Assembly (NCBI GenBank): GCA_032690845.1
Contig: CM064427.1
Coordinates: forward strand, 22,727,164 to 22,791,163
Direction: 5' to 3'
Origin: Eleusine coracana subsp. coracana
Lineage: Eukaryota > Streptophyta > Magnoliopsida > Poales > Poaceae
Length of the DNA: 64,000 nucleotides
Position numbers and translations under genes: made by a program
Shown here: one piece after another, positions 55,882 through 64,000 of the stretch
Position numbering within the stretch: the first letter of the stretch is position 1
Layout: each line of letters starts with the position of its first letter
The notes under the pieces: generated by a model
What the model was told of the DNA's origin: nothing
The model's input: the letters and a program-made list of their open reading frames with translations, nothing else
The model's database searches: none

Positions 55882-58019
55882 GGAGTTTTCTTGGTTTTGC
55901 AGGTTTCTACCGCCGCTTTGTCAAAGATTTCAGCACCATTGCTGCACCATTGCATGAGTTGACAAAGAAGGGCGTTGACTTCCATTTTGGTAAGGTACAT
56001 CATGAGTCTTTTGATGCTTTGAAGGACAAACTTACACATGCACCATTGCTGCAATTACCCAATTTTGATAAGACTTTTGAGCTTGAATGTGATGCTAGTG
56101 GTATAGGCATTGGTGGTGTTTTGATGCAAGATGGTAAACCTGTTGCATACTTTAGTGAGAAAATTACTGGGCCTGTTTTGAATTATTCCACGTATGATAA
56201 GGAACTATATGCACTTGTACGTTCTTTAGAGACGTGGCGTCATTATTTGTTGCCCAAAGAATTTGTTATTCATTCTGATCATGAATCACTTAAGTATATT
56301 CGTTCTCAATGCAATTTGAACCGTAGACATGCTAAATGGGTTGAGTTTATTGAGTCTTTTCCTTATATTATTAAACATAAGAAAGGGAAGGATAATGTGA
56401 TTGCTGATGCTTTATCTAGGCGATATACTTTGTTGTCTCAACTTGATTGTAGAATTTTTGGACTTGAGGCAATTAAAGAACAATATGTTGCTGATGTTGA
56501 TTTTAAAGATGTATTGCTGCACTGTAAAGAAGGTCGTGCTTGGCACAAATTTGTGTTAAATGATGGATTCTTGTTTAGAGCTAACCGCCTATGCATTCCA
56601 GTTGGTTCCGTTCGTCTTTTGTTGTTGCAGGAGGCGCATGGAGGTGGATTGATGGGTCATTTTGGTGCTAAGAAGACAGAGGATATTTTGGCCACACACT
56701 TCTTTTGGCCAAGGATGAGGAAAGATGTTGAGCGTTTTGTTGCTCGCTGCACTACATATCAAAAAGCTAAGTCTCAATTGAATCCACATGGTTTATACAT
56801 GCCACTTTCTGTTCCTTCTATTCCTTGGGCGGATATTTCTATGGACTTTATTTTAGGACTGCCTAGGACTAAGAGGGGGAGCGATAGCATTTTTGTTGTT
56901 GTGGATCGTTTTTCCAAGATGGCACACTTTATACCATGTCATAAAACTGATGATGCTAGTTACATTGCTGATCTTTTTTTCAAAGAAATTGTACGTTTGC
57001 ATGGTATGCCTTCTACTATTGTTTCAGATCGTGATGCAAAATTCTTGAGTCATTTTTGGCGCACGCTTTGGAATAAGTTGGGTACAAAGTTGTTATTTTC
57101 TACAACTTGTCATCCACAAACTGAGGTTGTAAACCGCACTTTGGGTACTATGTTGCGAGCTATTTTGAATAAAAATTTGAAGCAATTGGAAGAATGCTTA
57201 CCTCATGTTGAGTTTGCTTATAATCGGGCAACACATTCTACTACCAAGGTAAGTCCATTCAAGGTAGTGTATGGTTTTGATCCCCGTACTCCACTTGATA
57301 TACTTCCTCTACCTATTAATGAGAGAGTTCATGTTGATGCTAAGGAGCGTGCTGAATTTATTTTGCAAATGCATGAGACCACTAGACTTAGCATTGAAAA
57401 AATGAATGAAAAGTATAAAATTGCTGGCAGTAAGGGTAGAAAGGAAGTAAAGCTTGATGTAGGAGATTTAGTGTGGTTACACTTAAGTAAGGATAGATTT
57501 CCAGAATTGAGAAAGTCTAAACTAATGCCTAGAGCTGATGGTCCATTCAAAATAATAGAGAAGATTAATGATAATGCATACAAACTTGAGTTGCCTCCCG
57601 AGTTCGGGGTTAGTCCTACTTTTAACATTTCAAATTTGAAACCATACTTGGGAGAAGAGGATGAGCTCGAGTCGAGGACGACTCCACTTCAAGAGGGGGA
57701 GGATGATGAGGACATCACTCCTATGGATACACACAACACTCCTCCAAATCTGGACTTCCAAGGTCCAATGACTAGAGCTCGTGCACGACGACTAAATTTA
57801 GAGGTGAGCTCGTTCCTACGTTCTTCGCTATATGTTACTTTTGAGAATGGTTTGCTACCTAATGATTATTTTATGATTAGAAACCATGGAGAAGACCAGG
57901 ATATGATGGGAGAAGGAGCTGGGAACATGGAGGACCAGCAAGGGCTTGGAAGCCAAAGTGGAGGCCCAATCAAAACTGACTTCGAGTCTGTTTCGGGGCC
58001 CAGGACCAGTCTGTACTAA
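55878..58019 (+). pseudogene. RNase H and integrase of A2, with tail in the LTR
   Basis: One open frame of 713 codons: RSFLGFAGFYRRFVKDF, RNase H (ELECDASGIGIGG, FVIHSDHESLKYI), integrase zinc region (HGGGLMGHF ... RCTTYQKAKS, the last Cys changed to Tyr), core MDFILGLPRT, VVDRFSKMAHF, TIVSDRDAKF. A 9-base deletion lies just before TEVVNRTLG, within the catalytic loop. GPF/Y module and acidic EGEDDEDI lead into the 3' LTR at 57704, where 105 codons are LTR-encoded. The length and openness suggest the stop codons elsewhere are recent. Confidence 0.9.
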
Positions 58020-58627
58020 AACAGTCGCCCAGGACGCATACAGACTCGGATTTGGACGTTCTATATATGCACGGAAATATAAGGAGAAGACCTTTCCAAT
58101 GCCGCCGGCCTCATGTCAAAATTCATCAGGAGTCATCGGGAATCGTCAAAACAAGACAGAGTCCAGAATCTGTGTCAGTGCTGCGTGGCCTATTTTTGGC
58201 CTTTGGGCTTTGTATCTAGTTGAGCCCAATTAGGGGCGCGTCCAGAGGGTCTTGCACGACCCTAGGGTCTTTATATACAGCCGCCACCGCACCATTAGGG
58301 TTCGGGTTTTGCTTAGATCAATTCTGTTCATAAACAGTTTCGTCGTTCATCGGTTTGTGAGACCCCAACTTCGAGAGTTTAATCATACATCTGCAATTGT
58401 GTTGCATTCTTCGTTGTTCTTGCTTGTGTTCTTGATTCGCAGGCAGGGATTAGCCTTCTCGGCGAGGTCAATCGTCTTTTGGACGGTTGATAACCAGAGG
58501 AGACATCGTGCTGCGATTGCGGGGTTTAGAACGTGCTGTTCTGAAGCCGGATCGATTTGTGTGTCGCCTCTGACCAAATCAACTTACCAAGAACCTTTCG
58601 GAAGATCGGGAACCCTTGTTCACATCA
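57704..58627 (+). repeat. 3' LTR of A2
   Basis: 924 bp after purine tract agagggggagga, ending CACATCA; followed by target duplication agtgg. Confidence 0.95.
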
Positions 58628-58632
58628 AGTGG

Positions 58633-59656
58633 TGTAGTTCTGGCTGCGCTATTGGTGGCATGCTTTGTGCTTTGTCGTGTATGTCGATCGGCGGACCTGC
58701 CAGGCATTCCTTCTCTCTGCAGTTGTATGGTTAGTTCCCAACAACTATACAAATGATATCCCGTGTTAGGCAGCGGGATTTTGTTTGTATAGCCGGGGTA
58801 ATAAAAGATAATAGAACCATCGAGACCCTTCTTTGAAGTGTGACCCTGCTCCACAAATTTATAGTCTATCACGAGACGGGGCTTAGAAAGATAACCAAAT
58901 CTAGTGTTAGATAAAGCCCCGACCCCTGCAGCAATACGGGCCACTAAAGAAGTGCATTCAATGGGTCCCGATCCTTTAATATAATCTAACCATTGACCAA
59001 TCATAGCTTCAATAGGAGCAATAGGAATTTTAGAAATTACAGCAAACAAGACACGCAATTCATCATTACGGATAGGTCTAGTGTCTTGCCTAGAAAAACA
59101 AGTCATAGGAAGCCACCTATGCCACAATTGTAGAGTTGGATTGTGAATGTCACTCATCCTAAGATGTTCACAAGAAAACTCCCTCAAAATCCTTTGCCAA
59201 AAAGAACCCTTTTCAAAACCCGTGGTTGCACCTTCTAAGTTATTGTTGCAATAACTTTTAAACTTAAGAATGATGCTAAGGTCTTTCCAAGTGAGACAGT
59301 GTTCCCTCCTGAACAAGCGGAAATGATCCCCGTCCTTATATTTTAGCAAGGTGCACACAAACTAGATAGTGAGGAGGCGTGAACCCCCTCTCAGTGATGT
59401 GTACAAATTCGGTCCAACCTAAAGCTTTCCAAATAGAAAGGAACTCGAGCTCCATACCAATAGTGGAGAGTAGGTCATCCTCGTACACCCTGGTGTGGAC
59501 AAAACTGCGGTTGCATAGGCGGTGGTAGACTCGTCTCTCCCGTTCATCCAACAGCTCGAGACCGGTGTCGGCGAGAAGAATGTGTGGCTCATCCTCCTCC
59601 ATGTCATCCTCAATGGGCGTATACCTCGTTGATTCCTGCTCGATGGAGAGGGTCAT
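58633..59656 (-). pseudogene. env-like ORF of F, N-terminal and middle part
   Basis: Open from the ATG at 59656 (Glu/Asp-rich start, then LLDERERRVYHRLCNRSF and GMELEFLSIWKALGWTEF), one frameshift at about 59345, then open to the A2 junction (FRREHCLTWKDLSIILKF, MIGQWLDYIKGSG). Position after gag-protease and before the 3' LTR, and the general look, fit the Athila ORF1/env-like family. I see no clear signal peptide or transmembrane helix, so an envelope role is not supported by the sequence itself. Split by A2. Confidence 0.6.
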
Positions 59657-59965
59657 GAGCTACCGTGTGAACAGCATGAGCTCGAACATGTCACTCGCTG
59701 CATCAACGCCTTAGCCTTCTTCATCTACACCACTTAACCAAAAACACAAGAACAACTCAAACATGCTGACCGTGTTGATCTTGCCAAACCTTGCAAAGGA
59801 CTTGAAGAATCCAAAAAAAAGCAAGCTAAAAAGGGAAATATTTTTGGTGGTTTTTGGAATGGCAACTTTGGATAACCAATGTCAGAGCTCAAGAGCAAAT
59901 GAGTGAAGGAGGGAGTGAAATGAGAAGTAAACTTGGAATGGTAAAACACTCTCCCCCAGGCACTC

Positions 59966-59973
59966 AATTTATA
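59966..59973 (-). promoter_or_regulatory. internal TATA box ahead of the env-like ORF of F
   Basis: TATAAATT on the minus strand (context cctataaattgagtg), ~310 bp upstream of the ATG. A hairpin with 10-bp arms, CGGTCGAACA-tggg-TGTTCGACCG at 60063-60086, lies ~105 bp further upstream. The LTR of F has a CGAACA palindrome ~140 bp upstream of its TATA. Confidence 0.6.
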
Positions 59974-60086
59974 GGAAAAAGTTCAAACGGTCGAAAACGG
60001 CTAGTGGGGAGCCAAATGCATTCGTTGGCAAAAGGCCAAGGTTGGTGGGGCCCACACCCCTTCGGTCGAACATGGGTGTTCGACCG

Positions 60087-60410
60087 ACCGTGGTTGGGTC
60101 CTACTAGTCCCACAATTTGGCCCATAACTCGCTAACAGCTATATTTTCTAAGTGCATGGGTTAGGTCCAAAGTTTGGACAGAATTTTGCTCAGAAAAATA
60201 TTCTCTCAAAGTTGGAAACAAAAACTAAATTTTGTATTTTTATCAAACAAAGAAGAGGGTTGGAATAAATTCCAACATGCATGTGCGAAATCCAAGTATG
60301 CAAATGCAGAGGCAAATTTGAAAGAATCCAGAAGTTTGGAAAAATTCAAATGTGCAAAAATTGAGAAAAATAAAATATGAGATAAATATCAATTTACCTT
60401 TGGCAAGGGC
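60087..60410 (-). other. spacer between protease region and internal promoter of F
   Basis: A-rich, no gene seen; this is where RT, RNase H and integrase would be in an autonomous Athila element. Confidence 0.6.
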
Positions 60411-61130
60411 TCACCAACTTTTAAAGTTTGACGAGCGAGACTTTTCTCCATTGCATTTAGCTTGATGTTGCGGAGTCCGGTCTTGGAGAACTGGATGCAG
60501 ATGCAGCTCCTTCATTCGCCACACCTTCTTCATCTTTGGTGCTATTAGTGGCTTCTTGGGTTTAACAGGTTGTGGCTTTGCCCATAGTCCTAGCCTCGCT
60601 GTAGGTGGGTTCTTCTTCTCAAAACGGTATGGAATCTCCTTAGCCATGATCTTCTTCATGTAGAGAATGAGGCTATCCTTCTTTGGGGGTATTACTTCGA
60701 CCTATTGAATATTCTTTGGGTTCGGCTCGTACGTGATCTTGATCATTGAGCACTGCACTCTCCTTGGCCGAAAATCATTCCTCTCCTCCTTCCCATTGAT
60801 TAGGAAACGTCCAGCCCCAACATCAATGTGCGCATCAGCGGTGCTTAGGAACGGGCGCTCAAGAATGAGCGGTGTTTCCTTCTCAACATCCATGTCGAGC
60901 ACCACAAAATCCACAGGGATGAAAAAATCCCGGATTTTCACCAGAACACCTACTGGAATTCCCTCAGGATAGTGGACCAATGAATCTACCAGCTGAAGTT
61001 GCATCGGCATAGGAGATAGAGCTGTGTAATGTAATTTCTCAAAGACCGCCTTGGGCATCACGCTCACCCTTGCACCAAGGTCACACAGGGCGTGGTTGAA
61101 CTTCTGATCCCCGATCGAGCAATCAATCAT
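60411..61130 (-). pseudogene. protease region of F
   Basis: Open frame 61130-60702: CSIGDQKFNHALCDLGARVS with the catalytic Asp in DLGA(R), then FIPVDFVVLDMDVEKETPL and LERPFLSTADAHIDVGAGR. The family usually has DLGAS; Arg is seen here. After a stop at 60702 a Lys/Pro-rich tail is readable to 60411. It ends without any RT motif. Confidence 0.75.
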
Positions 61131-61133
61131 GGG

Positions 61134-62584
61134 TCACCCCGGATCTTCTTTGCTTAATGGTACTTCCTTTTCTTCTTCCATATCCTTCCCTACAGTGTTA
61201 GGATATGGCGGATCCCGAGTGGTCTTACCCCCTCTCGTGGTCACCATACTAACATTTTCAATGGGAGACTCGGGTTGCCCCGGGATCTTCCCGGACTCTA
61301 AAGGAGGAAGAGTAGCAGCTAGCTGGGCAAGTTGGGTCTTTAGCATTTTGTTAAAGCTAAGCTGGTTTTTAAGGGAAGAAGCAAGACCTTCTAACTTAGC
61401 ATTAATACTTTCCAAAGTTTTGTCATTGGTGGCAAGCTTTTTAGTGAAGGTTTCGTTGATTTTAGCTTGGCCTAAGACAAGATCTTAAAAGGAGGGTTGA
61501 GTATTGGAAGAGTTAAAATTGTTACCTCCTTGATAATACGGGCATGGTTGATTCCACCCGTTGCCCCCTTGTGGATGGTAGCTGTTGTTGTTGTTCATGT
61601 ACAGCACGTCCTCACGAGTCTCAGGGCAGTCATTGCTCGAGTGACCCATATTGCCGCAGACCTCGCACGTCATGCGAGAGTTTAAAGCATTGATGATGCC
61701 GATTTCATACACTTTGGCTTGTTTGTCCATCTTCTTCATGAGGAGGTCCATTTTAGTGGCTAGCATGTCCACCTCCTTAACAGTGTGCATGCCCCGCTGG
61801 CGCGAGTGAAGATGATCTTCACTCCATCTTTGGTTGGAAACTATCTTCTCAATAAGTTCTTTAACCTTATCAACAGTCAGTGAGAAGAAGGCTCCTCCCG
61901 CAGCAGCATCAATATGATCACGAGCTGACGGAGTCAGCCTGTTGTAGAAGTTCTGGATGATAAGTCATTCATCCATCCTATGATGAGGGTAGGAGGCAAT
62001 GTATTCTTGCAGCCTCTCCCAAGCCTCGGAGATTGACTCCTTGGACTCCTACTGAAAGCTTAAAATTCTTACACGAAGAGCGTTGGTTTTGCCCAATGGG
62101 AAGAATTTGGCGAGGAATGTGGCTGAACACTTTTCTCAGGTACTCATAGCATCCTTGTTCGCATAGAACCACTGTTTTACCCTCCCCATAAGGGAGAATG
62201 GAAACAAACGAAGGGGAATGGCGTCTTGAGAGACATCCTTCATCCTAAAGGTGCTTCAATCTCTAGAAATTGTTACAGATGGGCGCTGGCGTCCTCATTG
62301 GCCTTCCCACAAAATGGGCTATCCTAAACTATGGTAATGGGACCCATCTTTATCTCAAAATTTGCATCTCCTATGACGTTGGGTGCAACAGGATTGTTAG
62401 ATGCCGAGGGAGCGGAGAAATCATGAAGACTCTTCTGGGCCGTGACCTTGAAGCTTGATGGCGCGGGGATGTCTGACTCACTTGCATGCACAAACTATTG
62501 AGGAGGGATGAGACATGCACGTACCCTTCTCAAGAGTTGTTCGGGATCTTTAGTATAATTTTCAGGCAAGGTGAAGCCGGTCAT
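61134..62584 (-). pseudogene. gag of F
   Basis: Likely ATG at 62584 (MTGFTLPENYTKD). Broken N-terminal part with PLRLFPFSLMGRVKQWF-like capsid sequence, then FYNRLTPSARDHIDAAAGG, MHTVKEVDMLATKMDLLM, and an intact CCHC knuckle CEVCGNMGHSSNDC, then Asn/Gly-rich repeats (QGGNGWNQ). Stop at 61485, then a coiled-coil-like linker (LEGLASSLKNQLSFNKMLKT) to 61134 before the protease. Athila type. At least four stops or shifts. Confidence 0.8.
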
Positions 62585-62699
62585 GCACTACCATGTTTCA
62601 CACAAAAGGAGAAAACAGACAAGTTTAGCCTGTTTGGGCGAATGCTAAATAATCTCATTTGCAAGTATAGAAATGGGTAATTCTTTTTATCAATTGCCT

Positions 62700-62717
62700 T
62701 CCTCGGCAAGGGCGCCA
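62700..62717 (-). other. primer binding site of F
   Basis: Minus strand TGGCGCCCTTGCCGAGG, eight bases after the LTR end; TGGCGCCGTTGCC-type site as in Athila elements. Confidence 0.75.
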
Positions 62718-62725
62718 GAAATGAT

Positions 62726-63018
62726 TGTTGACATTTCTTAACGTCTTCCCTAAGTTTCCTTAGCAATGAAGCCAGAAATCTTTATTGGTAATCTTTAACG
62801 AATGCAGAGAGTTCACAAGCGCATGGAGAATATCTTTGTAGCATTTCACCCGGAAGTATTCAGGGTATCGTATTTGTTTTATCCCAAAGGAAGGCATATG
62901 ATTAATCAGAGTAATTACCATATTCTAGAAAAGTGCACATTGGATTATGAGACAAGGTCCTCACAGGGGTAAGGATAAAGATAAATATGGTAGTGGACAC
63001 ACACATAGCGTACTCAAG
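62726..63018 (-). repeat. 5' LTR of F, truncated
   Basis: Matches the first ~290 bp (+ orientation) of the 3' LTR at 48463, then ends at about 63018 where a different LTR sequence starts. Confidence 0.85.
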
Positions 63019-63768
63019 TTTTTGAGCTCCACTCTCCTCACTCTCCCTCTCCAAGTCAAAGCTTCATCCTTCAAGCTAGGGTTTGAGTAAGCACAAGATT
63101 CCTAGTGATTAAGAGCACCATTCCACTCTTAAGCATTCAACTTCGTCATACTTGTGATTTGTGCTTGTTACTCTTGGAGCTTTGCTCCTAGATGGTTAGC
63201 GGTGCCCGGAGAGCTGCCCACTTGTGTGGCGATGCCTCGGGAACTTTATATTACCATCTCATAAGGGATTTGCTATTGGAGAACTCGAACTTGATCTTTG
63301 TGGTCGCTTGAGTGAAAATGGGGTTTAAAGAGACCCTGTCCTTTATGGACTTCTCAACGGAGACATGGAGTTATTTGTGAACTTGAACTTCGGTAATAAA
63401 TCTTGTGTCCCTGTGTGCTCCTTTTATTACTTGTTGCTTTTATTCATGCTTTAGGGTTTCTTCTTATATTAGCTTCAATTCGTTTGATCTACTATTGTAG
63501 ACCTTTCAAATTGTTGCTAAACTGTTGTAGTGCTTTAATTTACCTGCTATAGTCTTCCCTTTCACTTACTAGCTGCAGAACCAAATTAGATTTAATTTTG
63601 GGCGACTGTTTGTACCTCCATTGGCTCTGTCGATTGACCATCGGTAGGGGCCATCAGCACTGCCGATCAGCCCCATTGACAGTGCCGATAGTACTGATAA
63701 AATTTGTTAAATCTAATTTCACAGGATTTTTAAGTTTGCCTATTCATCCCCCCTCTAGTCAACTTTCA
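63019..63768 (+). repeat. Sirevirus-type LTR 3' fragment
   Basis: Ends ...TTCATCCCCCCTCTAGTC then AACTTTCA, the C-rich U5 end seen in C and G. A palindrome pair (centres 63660 and 63682, 22 bp) is of the ATCGGCA/TGCCGAT type. No coding sequence. Confidence 0.6.
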
Positions 63769-63918
63769 GACCCACTTGTCGACACTGTTTTTATATGGCG
63801 AGGTGGAGGACAAAACAAGGAAGAAGCGGGTGAAGCAGGGAAGGTGTTGATGATACTAATGGCTTCCAGATGTCTTGCACATTCCCATCCGTTTGGGCGA
63901 GGATGACTTATTGGTTAG
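63769..63918. other. 150-bp spacer between two facing LTR ends
   Basis: No feature recognised. Partly purine-rich on + (gcgggtgaagcagggaagg). Confidence 0.5.
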
Positions 63919-64000
63919 TGAAAGTTGCCTTGAGGGAGGGGGGGTGAATAGGCAAACCTAAAAATCTAGGGAAATTGGAATTAAACAATTTTTATCAGTC
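63919..64000 (-). repeat. start of an inverted Sirevirus-type LTR end
   Basis: TGAAAGTTGCC followed by a run of G and tgaataggcaaacc, the reverse complement of the LTR end at 63700-63768. Continues beyond the window. Confidence 0.65.

Larger units (their letters stand above)
51834..58627 (+). mobile_element. CRM-like Ty3/Gypsy element A2, complete
   Basis: 6794 bp, LTRs 51834-52757 and 57704-58627 (924 bp each), target duplication agtgg at 51829-51833 and 58628-58632. My hand count of LTR differences is about 26, roughly 2.8 %, so it is the youngest clear insertion. Same family as A1. It has lost ~0.94 kb of leader and the gag start, has an in-frame TAA between gag and pol, a stop in the RT catalytic motif, the one-base RT/RNase H frameshift shared with A1, and changes in integrase. 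Confidence 0.95.
48463..63018 (-). mobile_element. Athila-like element F without RT and integrase
   Basis: On the minus strand: partial 5' LTR (63018-62726), PBS, gag, protease, an internal promoter-like region, env-like ORF, 3' region, polypurine tract and full 3' LTR (50010-48463). Element A2 is inserted inside the env-like ORF with a perfect target duplication. RT, RNase H and integrase are absent between protease and env-like ORF, so the element looks non-autonomous. The LTR start TGTTAACGGTCATTAAAT and end ATGTCAACA are on the minus strand. Confidence 0.85.

Noticed and set aside
58579..59656. True viral envelope gene in F
   Set aside because: No signal peptide, transmembrane helix or cleavage site seen; kept as env-like by position only.

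Overview
The window is plant nuclear DNA made almost entirely of nested LTR retrotransposons. I found no host protein gene, tRNA, rRNA or CRISPR array. The families (CRM-like Ty3/Gypsy, Sirevirus-type Ty1/Copia, Athila- and Tat-type Gypsy), their PBS and PPT signatures and the density of nesting suggest a grass, probably (peri)centromeric or other gene-poor heterochromatin. That placement is inference. Nearly every coding frame is broken. Element letters (A-H) are mine.

Layout. (1) 1-28860: a CRM-like Gypsy element B on + (gag and protease at 1-1479, RT/RNase H at 12039-13132, integrase and 3' LTR at 26675-28860), opened three times. A Tat-like element H on - lies at 1480-4293 and a CRM-like element A1 on + at 4294-12038. 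A 13.5 kb Sirevirus-type Copia element C lies at 13133-26669 with a perfect agggg target duplication and an internal 1644-bp tandem triplication. (2) 28861-30560: unassigned DNA with a GC-rich island and a cluster of paired palindromes. (3) 30560-33768: a Sirevirus remnant G on - (gag and part of the 5' LTR). (4) 33769-46482: an Athila-like element D on - with gag, a mutated protease, integrase, accessory ORFs and both LTRs, carrying a deleted non-autonomous CRM-like element A3 (39377-43327). (5) 46483-63018: the 3' end of an Athila-like element F' on +, tail-to-tail with a related element F on -. F has gag, protease and an env-like ORF but no RT or integrase. It is split by CRM-like element A2 (51834-58627, target duplication agtgg). 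(6) 63019-64000: Sirevirus-type LTR ends facing each other.

Most notable: elements C, D and the G-side cluster, plus the LTR piece at 63.7 kb, carry palindromes arranged in pairs with a centre-to-centre distance of 20-22 bp (about two helical turns). D has eleven such pairs, in LTRs, inside coding frames and around an internal TATA box that precedes its accessory ORFs, with the same geometry as its LTR promoter. F has an analogous internal promoter with a palindrome ahead of its env-like ORF. This looks like a regulatory site system shared by unrelated Copia and Gypsy elements, with internal copies of the LTR promoter driving accessory genes. Sirevirus LTR palindromes are known; the strict pairing and the Athila-type internal modules are what I would check first.
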